64,000 bases of DNA, from positions 5,895,001 through 5,959,000 of the forward strand of contig JAGUCH010000008.1 in assembly GCA_019096065.1 (NCBI GenBank). The letters run 5' to 3'. The stretch comes from Paracyclopina nana. Its lineage: Eukaryota; Arthropoda; Copepoda; Cyclopoida; Cyclopettidae. Below are positions 33,079-46,500 of the stretch, one piece after another (position 1 is the stretch's first letter; each line of letters opens with the position of its first letter). The notes under the pieces were generated by a model, which did not search any database, had not been told where the DNA came from, and was given only the letters and a program-made list of their open reading frames with translations. The position numbers and the translations under genes were made by a program.

Positions 33079-34015
33079 CCTTGAGCATTTGGTCAACTTA
33101 TTTGTTTCTTTGGTTTTGAGCCATTTGTTTACAATTTCACATGTCAAAAGTTTCCTGGAGGATCGAGTTTGGTGTCGATACTTTTCGAAAGCCCTTCAGT
33201 AAATGACAAAAAGTCAAAACTTTTAAAAATACAGAAAAAATTCATACATTTAACGATTAAAAGTATTTTTACGTAAGATATATCACTTATTTTATTGCTC
33301 TTAACTAGATTTTAGGTGAAAAAGTAGCAATGTCAGTAATTTAGTGCCTCAAAAAAAGTTGGTAAAAGCTTGTTTTTCCGTCAAATGCCTACGTGGAATG
33401 CTGAGTAATTTTCATTCACGAAACCTCAAAAACAAAGTTTTAATTTGGTTCACTTAGAAAGCATCGATTTAACTGTAAAATCATCTAAGTAGAGCGGCAC
33501 TTTTAATTTCTTGAAATAGCAATTCAGTTTTGTAATCGAATTTAGGAGTAAACTAAGAAATTCCGCCAAATGGGCTGAGCATTTTGAATTTCCCGCTTTT
33601 TCGTCAATATGGCAGGTTTTTCACAGTACTGAGCTGTCGTAGACCAAACAAGGCCAATCAAGACGTTTTTTTCGCCGAAAGCTCTTTTCTAACCGTGGAA
33701 CAAAGGCTGTCTGCCATTTTTTCGGCCCTTTCTCATTTGCATCCGTCTCATCTTCGTTGGCTCCATCAAAAATGGCAGGTTGAACCTGCCGTTTTCACTG
33801 CCCTTGCTTCAAGTTACGAGATTTCCTGTGACGTGTGGTGTGACTTGTGAGGCTGCGAAAATAAACAAAAAAAGTCCTCTTCTTTTTGCTCAACTTTTGC
33901 AGCTTCCATGACAGAGTGAGTATCAATTTTCGTAGCATTTTGTTTGCATAGCATGTAAACTTTCTCTGCTTCTTTTTCAAGGCCGGTCTTTTTTGACACA
34001 TAGAAGGAGACAAGC
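33079..34015. other. divergent promoter region, scramblase / Sec16
   Basis: Head-to-head upstream region. A short 88-codon frame at 33584-33850 overlaps the probable Sec16 5' UTR and has no domain. An acceptor-like ACACATAG at about 33995-34002 suggests a 5' UTR intron ending just before the Sec16 ATG. Confidence 0.45.
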
Positions 34016-37000
34016 ATGAATTCGGCTCAAGGCGCTTACATTGGGAACAACCAGGCTGGCAGTAATGGGTCGTTTCCTATGATGTTTGACCCTTCCAAAT
34101 ACATGGCTGCGCCTGGCCCACCTGTCATTCCTCCACCGGCATCAGCACCTACAGCACCTGTGGTAGCTGCACCTTCAAATCCAGAAGAACGTCCTCCCAC
34201 CTTGGGATACCAAGAGGATCTTCAACAGCAGCAGGATTTCGGATATTACGGCCAAGATCAGCAGCATCAGTACAATGATTACAGTCACCATGCTGACGGC
34301 CAAGAAGGCCAGAACTTGGGCTCAGATGGGCAGCAGCAGCAAGGATTCGCCTATGGGGAGAACCAAGGATATGACCCCAATGGATACGGTTACTACTATG
34401 GCAATAATTATTATGATTACAGCCAATATGATCAGCAGCAAGGCTATGATCCAGCTCAGTACAATCACGAGCAATTCAGTCAAGATCAGCAGCTTCAGCA
34501 GCATCTAACCCAACCAGATCTGGTGCAACCCAGTCAAGATCCAGGATCCAGGCCAACCTCAGCAGTTCCAGAATCTCCAGAAAGGTCTCTGACTGCAGCC
34601 AGTGAACAATTCGGCATTGGTCCTGACATCATAGCCAACAACAATCATGAGAGTGAACTAGTTCCCGAGGATGACCATCAACAATTAGAGCATGCGATTG
34701 AAGCCACTGCGAATGAGCCCGAGTCAGTACAAGATCAACTGCCTCGTCAAGGAAGTCATGCGGAGCATTATGCTTACTATCAGCAATTTGAGCAGCATCA
34801 AGTTGTTCAAGCTGCCATTGCTCCAGACATCATCAGCTCTGACAACAATCCAGGCCCTGATCGAAACCTGTTCATGATGCAGACCGGTCAACTTGAACGC
34901 GAGCCTGTCGATGGTGGCAACGAAGAGTCTGAAAGTGTGACTCTAAATCAGGTTTTGGATCCGAGCGATCAACTGCCCATCCATATGGATCGCTTGGTTC
35001 TGGGTGAGAGTCGAGGTCCTCTTGAGCAGCCTCCGAGTCGAAGCGAGGCTGCGGGTTCCGATACACCACCTCCAATGATGCCAATGCCCACCACTGAGGA
35101 GCGGAGTGAGGCAGCAGGGTCTGACAATTTGGTCCCTCAGCCTCAACCACCAGCTCAGACGCCAACCCCGACAGCCTCGGAAGAAAGGTCAGAGGCTGCT
35201 GGCTCAGATAGGCGGGAAATTGCCCCGGTTCCTCCCAACCCAGGACCAATCGCAGTGCAGCCTCCACCTGGCAGAAATGTCACTGGCTCTGATGTCAATT
35301 CAGACATCATGGCACGAAATCGAATCCGGCCTCCGAGGCTCGAAGAGACCGATGAAGCCGATGAGAGCACCACTAACGATGATAATCGAAAGTCCAATGC
35401 TGTCAACAATCGACATCGATCAGGTCGTCATCACCGAGCTTCATCTCCTCCTCCACCTGTGGATCCTCGTAGTAAAAAGAGAAATGTGAGGAGCCCATCC
35501 GGATCCGGAGGATCAAGGTCGTCCAGTCCAAGTGATCGTGAGTCCTTCACCGTGAAAAAGAAGGAGTATCGAAGGAATGAGCGTGATAGAGATTTCGAGC
35601 GAGACAAGCGTGACAAGAACTCATCCAGAAGGCTAGACGACAGGCCTGTCAACCGGAGTCATAGGTAAAATCATCTAGTTAGACATTACGTGCTTATATG
35701 CAATTCTTGATGTAATGCCTTTTTTCAGGTATCACAATGAAAGCAGATTCTACAAAGAGTCGAGGAGAGGCGAGGAGAGTTACAGAGATGACTCTAGGTA
35801 CCATCGCGATTACTACGATGACCGAAGGAGTGAACGAGGAGGAGGTGACAGGCATCGGAGGCATCAAGACTCTTACAGTAGTCGACCCAGCTCCAGAACC
35901 GGTTACTATGCTCCTCCTCCACATGACTACTCCACCTACTACTACAATCCCTATGCTCCCATCCCAGCTGCCACCGCCCCAGACCCCAAAACTTTGGAGA
36001 TCTTCAAGAAGAACTGGGAGTACTACTCGCGAAACCCCGTCGAAATGGAGAACCTGAGGCTGAACAACCCTCAACAACATGCCAACTTGATGAGATACTA
36101 CCAAATGTACAGCCATTTGCTGCCTACCATCACAGTGACAGAGAGGCCAGCCTCCAGAGCAGCCTCAACTTCAGCCAAGGCCTCTTTTCAGGCCCAATTC
36201 CATAACAACAGTTCGACTGTAACTAAGGCTGACGAGTCCTCCATCATGCAGCCACCTGACCACAGCCAGCAGCACTACCAATTGACTCCAGAAGTGAGTT
36301 CAGTGCAACAAGCTGACATCAACCAAGAAGTGGAGGAGTTGACGACAGCGAACAACTTTGGCTACGATCCAGTGGCCATGCAGAGGTTGACGCCTTCCAA
36401 ATTTGCCTCGCCTCATGTGAATGGCATTTTCTTGCCAAGCAATGGGTGCATTTTGAAGATTGCCGCCAAAAGTCCTCTGGACGGGCAGTCTGCCACGATG
36501 GAATTTCATAGCATCAAAGCCGTACTTTCGCGACAGCCCGGATTCAAAGAGTTGCAAGCGTTCCCAGGACCTCTCGTGCCAGGACGAACACATAAAGGCG
36601 AGGTCATTCAGTTTTGTCAGACAAAAATCCACCAGATACGAAAGCATCACCAGAGTAGCAAAATTGTCGACAAGGATTCCTGCATTCTCATGTGGGAGTT
36701 GATGATTTTGCTGCTAAGGCAAAAGAACACGATTGATGGGAGCGACATTGCTGAGCTGCTGCTCAAGGATCGTGACATTCACAGGCCGTACAAGGTCAAC
36801 AATAACAACATAACTAGTAATCATGAGAAGAGGCAGAATGGGAGTTATGCAAGTTCGGAGGATGATGGGCAAGAGGACAACGAAGGGTCCGTTCAGGTAC
36901 TTTTTAAAGCTATGATACGCCACAAATGTAGAGCTTGCCAACTTTGATATTAGCTCGCATCAAGTAAATGTCATTTTGATGTGCTTATCGATTTAACCAA

Positions 37001-39846
37001 ATGATTGAATATTTAAATTTCCAGGTTTCAGCTGACCGCACCCTTTTGAACTCTGATCAAGGCACTGAGAAGCATACTGCCAAATTCAGGGATTATTTGA
37101 TGTTTGGACACAAAAAAGAAGGCCTTGAGTATGCGATGGCTCATGGCCTTTGGGGGCATGCGTTGTTCCTGGCATCCAAAATGGACGAACGGTCCTACTC
37201 TCAAGTCATGCTCAGGTTTGCCAATGGGCTTGCTGTGAACGATCCACTCCAGACTTTGTACCAGTTGATGTCCGGAAGGCAGCCCATAGCTGTCAAAGAG
37301 TGTGCCGATGCCAATTGGGGTGACTGGAGGCCTCACTTGGCCATGATCTTGAGCAATGCCAGGCAAGATGGACTGGATGTCAAGTCGATCATCACCCTGG
37401 GCGATACCTTGACAGAAAGGGGATTTTTGTGGGCTGGCCAATTTTGCTATTTAGTAGCCAACAAGGAGTTTGGCAGCTATTCCAATCGAACATCAAAAAT
37501 TGTCCTCATAGGTGAGCAATCCTACTTTTGGCACTCCACTGCATTTAGTTCGTCAAATCTTAGCATCTTATGCATTGTATGCTAGCTGAAATTGTACAGA
37601 GTTGCGTTGAAGATATTCTTTGTTTTTTTACCAATTGCTTTTCAAACAAAGCCATTTGAAAAATTTACTTTTCAATGTAAGATTTACAAGTATGGCTGGT
37701 AATTGTGATATCAAGGGAACTTTTATGTACTTATTGCAAAGGCACTAATGGCATTTGGTGATTTTCCATCTAAAATACTAGGATCCCCAAGGGCTGTTCC
37801 AGATTTACCAAATTTTTAATGCTCTAAAAAGGAGTCGCTATTGAAAGGTGCGCATTTAGCGCAATCATCAGTACAATTGACAACAGTCAGCATTCAATTC
37901 AAAATCAAGAATTGAAAGCGATTGTAATCAAGAGGTTCTTTCCAGCTGCCAGCTTCAAGCAATATTTTTCAAATTGAAGCATTTGAAGCGTTTACTTTAC
38001 GTAATGGGTTCAATAAGAGTGAATGCTTTTGCGAATTGAAAGGAATGTCCTTTTCCTTGTTATGCCGAATTTGCATAATCTGACGGAAATTCAAGAATTA
38101 AAGATTAAAGGTGCTTAACAATTGGCAAAAAGTGGCTTCCCTTTTAACTGAGTGGCTTCGAAGACTTTTCGGGCGAAAATAGAATTGTGCTGATGGCGAA
38201 TTTTTTAGGCTCTCCTTTTCAAGCGATTCGAGCATTCAAAGAGCTTTGTTGATCGTTTCATAAGAAACTGTTTTGCTTTTCTAGCTGTTTTCAGCCCAGT
38301 GGGTAAATTTACTTTCCTGGAGCCAACCTCATTTCATATTCTAATTTGATTCTTTTTCTTGGCAGGTGCTGACAAATCCCTTTCATTTGATGAGTTTGCA
38401 ACCAACGAGGCCATCCAAATCACGGAGATTTTTGAATATGTGCAAAAGCTGTCCAACGCAGAGTACATTTTGCATTCCTTTTTGTATTTCAAATTTTTGT
38501 ACGCCGTGAGGCTTCTGGATTTTGGATTTACGCACGAGGCTCTCTACTATTTGGAGGAGCTGGCAAAGGCCATTACCAAGGATCCGCATGGCCTTGACAC
38601 CGACCTCAAAAGTGTGGTCGACCAAATCCTGTATCTGGCAGACAGGCTAAAATATTTGGACCCCATGTACACCACTCGTGAAGGTGAAATTGGTGAGATG
38701 GGCGATCCGGATTGGCTGGATGCATTCAGGGCCACATTGCAGCAAATCCACTACGGCCAAGCTTCCAATGCGACAATGCCTTTGGAAGGTTACGACGAGC
38801 AAGGCCGATTGTACAAATTCGATCCGAACACCAATGCCTACTACTATCCGGACCAAGAGGTGCAGAACAATGACCTTCAATTAAGCCACCATGAGGATTA
38901 CCAACATGTGCAGTCTGCCGAGCCTGCAGCTCCTGAGCATGACACCGAAGCAAGCGAAGAGCAAGATCAGCCAATCATGATGGCCAAGCGTGAAAGCGTT
39001 GACCTTACCAATGTCAGTCGAAGAGAAAGCGAAAGCTCGTCAGCACTTTCGCCACCTCCTCCGCCTATGATGATGATGGCTCCACCTGCTATGACACCAC
39101 CTGTCAGCAATCCCACGCCCAACTACTTTTCGGATGTGGCTTCCCAAAAACCGCCTGAGGCTCAAAAGGCGAACAATAACAATGCCAAACCCTCAAACAA
39201 TGAGAAGAAACCGGTGGCACAGCCCAAGAAAAACGAGTCTGGTCCCAAGCCGAGCATTTTTGGTCGCTTCCTGGGAAAAATTGGAGTTTTGCCACCCAAT
39301 CAGGCGCATTTGCCCGACGACAGGGACAATACTATTGTATGGGACGAAGCTAAGAAAAGATGGGTTGACAAGAATTCAGCCGATGATGAAAATGATAATG
39401 CCAACTCAGCACCTCCATCAGATATGGAGTTGTCCAGGAACAACTCGACGGCTGCTTTTGATCCTGCACAATCATCAGGTCCACCGCCATCAGCATTGGC
39501 AGCAAACTCAGGAAATCTGGCCCCACCTCCAATGCCAGGCATGAACAAATTTGCAGGAGGTTTGAGCAAAAAAAGAGGAGCTCTGGCACGAGTTGATGTC
39601 TTCAAGGCCAGCCAGTCGAGTCCAGCATTGGCTAGTAGCCAAAACAACGTTCCACCTCCAAGTGAACTTTTTATGCCCCAACTTATGCCTGTGGTTGCTC
39701 CAGTGGCAGAGGAGCCAGTGGAGGAGCATCAACAACCTGCGGAGCAAAGTTCACCACCTGTGGCCTCTAATGATGGACCAGTGTTTTTCAATCCAAACAG
39801 CTTTGCTGCTGGACCTGCTGCTACCAGAAGGAACAAATATGCTTAA
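34016..39846 (+). CDS. Sec16: Sec16, COPII coat scaffold at ER exit sites
   Basis: Four exons, 34016-35664, 35729-36896, 37025-37511 and 38366-39846, with phases that fit, give about 1594 aa. Sec16 is a peripheral ER protein that organises transitional ER sites and binds COPII subunits. The N-terminal half is disordered: a Gln/Tyr/Asp-rich stretch (about 64-170), three RSEAAGSD repeats (residues 342, 363, 391) and an Arg/Ser/Asp-rich charged region (about 480-600). The central conserved domain and ACE1 coatomer-like domain follow: PGPLVPGRTHKGEVIQFC, LLLKDRDIHRPY, then FGHKKEGLEYAMAHGLWGHA, NDPLQTLYQLMSGRQP and WGDWRPHLAMILSN. The last exon ends the helical domain and carries the C-terminal domain around FGRFLGKIGV. 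These segments are strongly diagnostic. A 5' UTR exon upstream is likely. It converges with the FMRFamide-type receptor on the right. Confidence 0.95.
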
Positions 39847-40526
39847 GTTTGTCAAAGGCCTGAGAAGTGTTTTGTTTTACGAAGAAAAAGCAGCAATTTG
39901 TCCATGGCAAAAATTATGTTGTTTTGGTTGACCTTAGCCCAATTTTTTCTTAACTTCCTTTTAACTTTTTTTGCAATGATGTATTTTATGTATGATGTTT
40001 TGAGTAGCCGACTGCTACAGCAACAACAACCCAGCTAAGAAGGTAATTGTGATAAACGAAATACACCGATTTTTCACACAATTAACTACAATCGTGTTGA
40101 TGTTTTGTGCTTCTCTGGTGGCCAAATTCCCAATTTTCCCAGGCTGCGACCAAAAATTCAGACTTATTTTCTAGAGGCTGCGTCACACAACTGTAATTTA
40201 GCTGTCTGGTCACAGCTAAATATGTGTTTCAGTTTTTTGCGAATAAGACGATAAGACGGTCAAGAGAGGTTGTGTGGTCACCATGTTCACATTTGGCCCA
40301 ACAAATTGGTAGAACGTGCTGATCATTGGCTGCAGTTCCAGACTCAGGTCAAGCTGTCCTTGCAATCTGCACTTATTGGCTTTCGCTTTGGTGGCATCGA
40401 AGGTCAGCATGCTGCAACGCTTGCTTACAAATAGTATCAAATACATACAGGAATCCTTTTGATCCCAACTTCAATAAGGTCATGGTTGCACAACAAGGTC
40501 AAGGAGATTTTTGTATTTCGTAAATG
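39847..40526. other. convergent 3' flank, Sec16 / FMRFamide-type receptor
   Basis: Holds the 3' UTRs of the two facing genes. No ORF with a domain and no repeat I can define. Confidence 0.5.
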
Positions 40527-43500
40527 TTATACTGTATTGGTTATCATTGTGGTTGGGCTTCTTCTGCCTCTAGTATTTAAAGTGGATGTTCTGACACAAA
40601 TCACAAATGGTTGCTTAAGGATCCACAAAATCCTTTCCCTGAAGGATTTCCTCACAGCACAATACACAATAAAGTTGATGGATGAGTTGAAGACCAAAAA
40701 CAGATTGTTGAACGTAATCAAGATGAGAAATGTGACTGGATAGGGCAGCCGGTTGAGCCTTTGGCAGAAGATGAAGTGTTCTTTCGTGCTCTGATAGGAA
40801 TGTAAAGTCTGCAAGCGAAGAAGAAAGAGAATTGTTAAAATGCTGCTAACTAAAGTCTCCTCCATCAATGCCTTTCTTTTGCTCCTCAATAGAGAGCTCT
40901 TTGAAGCCCTAGAGCTTGATGTTGACAAAGGCTCATTTTAGAAAGAGAACATTTTCAAATATTTTGCAACAATATTAGAATAAAATTCTCAAAGGCCTCA
41001 ATGTTCAATATGCCTCTGAGTACCAACAAAATTCAGCTGCAAGCCAACCTGTTGCATATTTTTTTTGAAGTTTGCAAAAAAGAAACCCCACGGCAAGCAA
41101 GGTTTTTTAACTTATGCCAAATTACAAGCCGTGAAAGCACAATGCAAGTTACTTCAGATCCTAATCATGCAAAGAAAGCCTTGATTTAGAAAGCCCTATG
41201 GCATTAATATTAACTCAAGGATCTGGGATGGTCTTTACTTTTTCATTTGCAGGAAACATGCTAAGTGCAAGATTATTAAAACTGAAGCTTGCATGTGTAC
41301 AAGTGTACATGAATATACATACAGAGTGTCTCATCAACATTGAAACCATTTCATCCAAATTGTTTTCACTGCAGAGGTTTTGCTGAGACCCTCTGTATAT
41401 GATGAGCATTAGCTTGCTCCCAGATGCAACAATTAGTAGTTAAGACCTAAGCGTTACCTTGTTAATCCCACTGCAATAGGATTCTCAGAATACAAATTGG
41501 GAGCGTACCCGAGAAAATTACGGAAAATTCCCAATCAATTGGCTTACAACTGAATAAGGTTGACACTCAATGGAGTTATGAACAAGAAAGACTCCTCCAA
41601 ATGCTCAATTAACCAAATTCTTGTTGAACATGAAAATATTTACATCTGATTATGTATCCCATGTTTGTATTTTGAGCGAAGAAGCACATCTCAAAGGGAA
41701 CCTTCTGATACATTTGTTTACCCCACTAGAACTCGCAAGAACATTCAAGCTGCCATCATAGGGAACCGTAAATCGTACCATATTTATCCTACCGGCAAGC
41801 TCATAAGATTTCAGACGGCTGATTGCTGACTTCGTAGCGCCGTCTGAATGAGCAAAATGCCTTATTTTCTTGATTATTTTTCGTAAGGTATAATTTTTAC
41901 AAGCTTAAGTAGTGTCTAAGATTCAAATTGACCAATTATATTTACATCTCACTATATTTAGAGAGCTATCTTTCCTGAAATTCCATCTTTTCCTCAAATT
42001 ACGGGCTGGCCTTTGGGCTGGCTTACGGGCAAGCTAGAACACTAATTAAAAGTGTATCCAGATTGACCCATTATATTAAAGTGGCGTTTTTGTACGAGGG
42101 AGCTGGCTCTTATTGACTTTTTAATATAGTTCACATCTGGCAGTTCATTTGTTAAACGTGTCAACTACGTGCACGCACTGATGACGTCAAGCCGTCTGAA
42201 CTCAGTGCCATCTAGTGCAGTCAGCTTGACTTCGGGTTCCCAGCTTTGATATTGTACCATGAGATAACCATGCAGGTCAATTTTAAACACAACCTTTTTT
42301 TATTCCTTTCATCAGGGCACAGTCAAAGAACAAATCCTGAGCTTAAACAATTCTATTCAGCTAGTATTGCTTCATATTAAATTTCCTAGATTTGTAAGCT
42401 TCGTTTTCATGAATTAAATGCTTGAATGAGTACATTCATTTTAAATATAGGCCTAATAGCACTTTCTTAACCTGAACGCGACTTCAGTCTTTTTCCAAAG
42501 TTATCTTTTGGTTTTTATTCTTTGCCAATGACTTCCCATGTCATGACATAGTTCAGAATAATCTAGGCCTGTCTTTTTGAAAGATACTAATCAAGTTGTG
42601 AGCTTCCATCAATTTTGGCAACCAATAACCCTATTGAACATTTTTGTGGTTTCTTGTTTTTTTGTAAAAAAAATATAAATCGAATGTTTAGGAAAAGTTA
42701 AGGGATTGACTTCATAGGATATTCTCAATTGAGTTTTCCAATCTAAAGTACATTTGAATGGATTCATGCATTATGTTTTAATCAAAGTTGTGATGCTAAG
42801 ATGAAAGCACCATCTCTGAACATTTTTAGTAACTGAAAAAACTACTCAAATTATTGTTTTTTTTGCATGGTAGTTTCATGTGAGTTGAATACAACTTTTC
42901 AAAGAATGCCATAACTTCTCAAAAAGTCGTTTCTTTGCTCCATAGAACAAATACAGAAAAGAGCAAAGCACCCATGCACATTACAATCAAGTTTCATTAT
43001 CAAAGAAATGAAATGAAACAAAATGATTTTGTTTTCATGTTATGTACATGGCTATATCAGAAAGCACAAAATCATTCCATTTAAAGAACAAGTCCAAGGT
43101 ACCACAAAGTTATGAAAGCAACCTTGAAACAACTGTACATAGAATCAATTTTTCAAAGTTCTATCATAGTATGATCTGATCTTTGCAATATTTGAAAGTT
43201 CTAGTGGGGATTACTATACGAAGTGCATATGGACACACTGTACAGTGAGCATCTGTCTGCTATTCATGTTAGTTAGTAATGAGACAAAAGGTCTTTTTAT
43301 GTTACTATGGCATAGAATGATATTAGATCAATCAATACTATGATTTACTGCCACCTACTAAAAGTTATACTACATGAATGGTACACTTTTCTAATAGTAC
43401 CTGGTATGATTGTACACCAAGTCTGAAGGAATGACAGAGGACAAAAACAGCCACAATCAGGCACAAGATGACCACCGATTTCTCGTGCCTTTTTTTCAGC

Positions 43501-46500
43501 TTTTTTTGCCCATGCGACAAAGGCTTCTTGTTGTTGATGAGGTTGGCGTTATTGGCCAAATTAGCAACAGAGTAAGTTGATGGAGTTTCTGGTCTGCTGA
43601 TGCTATTGAGAACAAAGTATGATGGTCAATGAGGAAAAGCCATTATTACTACCAGTTGATAAGATGATGGAGGGGAAATTAAAATTTACCTGGCTTTGGG
43701 CTTTCTGGCCGCATTATTAGCTGGCTCTTGGCTCTTGACAGCTTTGTAGTAGCTCCCAGTTCTTTTCCCGCGGAAATACTCAAATAAGGAAGTCATGGAG
43801 CTGGTGTCATCATCATTGTTACATTGCTCGATGTCAGCCTGAAAATGGCGGGAAAAATTATTGCTCAGCAATAAAAAGTGAGTAATGAGCAAAAAAGTTG
43901 GCAAACTGCCAGAAAAAGAAAAAAGGCCTCTTGAAAGCTGTTAGCATGAAGTAGGACATGTGGTGAGACTGTTGGTCTTAATTGGGCTTTGCTCACGGTG
44001 TAGTTACATTTTTCCGAATAATGTAAAAAAGATGGCATTAGAAGTAACCTCCGATTCTTTTTCGGTGTCGTTTCAACTAGTTCGTCGCATAATCGTTATC
44101 ATTTGGCTTTTTGACTTAAAAAAACGAAATATTTGGCATTTTTGTCGAGAAAGGAGAGATTTTCTGCCTTTTCCATAAATCTCCACCGTGTATCAATCTT
44201 TATTTTCTTGTGCAAATTTTCCTACAAAACATGCAATTATAACTGAATTTGCCCTTAAAATGACTACAAAACAAACTTAAACCTTGCTTTTCAAAAATTA
44301 GAAGCATAAAATATTAGAGAAGAAGTTTAAATATATCAAATCTGGATGCTTTTTAAATTGATAGGAGGTTCAATATTTTTAGATCGGGGCTAGTAGCGGG
44401 GCGGGTGCAAACAGAAACAGATCGAAATTCAATTTTCAGCCCGCTTAGCTTACAATGCTATTAGCTGGGGTATCATTAGCTCCTCCTAGCGGCAAAAATC
44501 ATTACTACCAGAGCCTCCGTGAGCAAAGCCCAATTAATGGAAGTAACATACTGTAAATGATTTTCTGTCATAAGCAACTTTGGTGGAGTGTACTGCAAAA
44601 GTGACAGGCTTAATGAATGAGACTTACTTTGCTGCTTTCAGCCTTGATGGGAGTTCTCTCTTGCTGGCTGCTCCCACCTTTATTGGTGTGAGGTTGATGA
44701 TGTTGCTGGCTTCTAAAAATTAACAAAATTCACCATAGTTAACTTGGACAGCAAAAATTGCAAAAAATCTTACTCTAGCATTTTTGAGTCAATAATGGCA
44801 GCTAACTCAGTCATCTCAGCTGTCTCAGCTGTATGCTGAGACTGCTTTGTGGTAGTCACTTTGCCAAGGAACCTGAAGGGTTACAAAAAAAATTACCCAC
44901 AGATGTCTAGGAGGATTAAGGAATTGTAGATACCTGTGGTTTTCATGCTTGGAAGATTCTCTGATTTTTAGGTAGATTTTGATGTTGCATATGAGGAGAA
45001 CAATGAAGGGCATGGCACCAGTGACCACCATTTCTTGCCAAGTGTTGCTGAAGATGATGTATGGTGGATACTCCATGAGACTTGTGGTCTCATAATCCAT
45101 GCCATCCTTGCTATGTTGAAACTCAAAAAATTTTCGGGCATTGAGTGACACTGACAAAATGGCCACTGTGATCATATACTCCCCTGGACTAGGCCTAGTC
45201 CTGAAACAGATGTAAAAATTACTACTTCAATTAAGATTGACCCTCAGAGTGCTTTAAAGGCACATAATTATGTAACGTGTTAGATTATCTTTTGATTTTG
45301 TAGTGTACTAGACACTTTTGTGTATTTTACAATTAGAAAAATGGATATCATTTGGATAATACGCCCATTTATGGATACCAAAATTGGATACATATTTGGT
45401 ATGTACTCACCGAATTGGGTGACAAATAGCTTGGCATCTCTCTGATGAGACAGCCACCATTGTAAAGATGCACATGCTAAGCAAAATTTGCTGAAAAAAA
45501 AACATCCACAAATTAGTAAGTCGACAAAAATGGATTCATTACATAAAACAAAGGATGCACTCAAGCTTATAAAAGGCCTTAGTTTGACGTCAATTGCTAC
45601 ACTCTAAATTAAACTGGTTATTGCGCCAATCAAGCTATAAAAGGCCTTAAAATGATATAGCTTTAAAAAGTAATATGACACTGCAAATTGCTCCCAGTAA
45701 TTTCTCGTGTCTAACGAGAATAAGGAGAATAATGAAGGGACCATTAAAATTCCTTATACACGACTACGACAAAATCCGTCTAAATTCGTAATTCGTACTA
45801 AGAATTCCAAGACTTCATTTTAATTTTGGCTAACAGTATTGCAAGAAGGCGGGGCTTAGCCAAGATTACATCAATATTTATCCAGGTAATTGAACATTTT
45901 AGGCATGGTGGTTAATTTCAAAAATTGTCAACCACTATATAAGATGACTTTTTTCCAACATCTTCAAAGATTGGAATCTATCACAATTCATATTTTCAAT
46001 AATAATCGGCTTCCAATAAAGGACTGATAAGTAAACTTTTTATTCGTATATTAGCATTTTTTCCTCACCTTAAATGGGTGAATAAAGTAGGGGAAAGCGG
46101 CGATGAACCAATGTGGTTGGTGGCCCCAGAAAATGTTGAAGACAGAAAACTCTGTGACGCAAGCAATTATTAGCAGTGTGTCCACAACTGTCATATAAAT
46201 CAGAAGCCTGCAAAGAGACTCATATTGCTTCAAGCCCATTAGTTGAGGTTCAAGGCTTACTTGTTGAATGAATTTCTGCTCTCCTTGCTTTCACTTGCCA
46301 AAGCAAGCATCGTAAGGACATTTCCAATTATTCCTCCTATGCCAACACTCAGCATTCCAACTCCAGAGACCCAAAAGTCACAATTGACAAGCAACTGGTT
46401 ATCTGTCTCACTGTCCTCATAGCAATACATGCTCTGATTGAATTCCTAAAAAAAAAACATTCAACTGCAGATCTGGAAATTCCACAAAAAATATGGTTGA

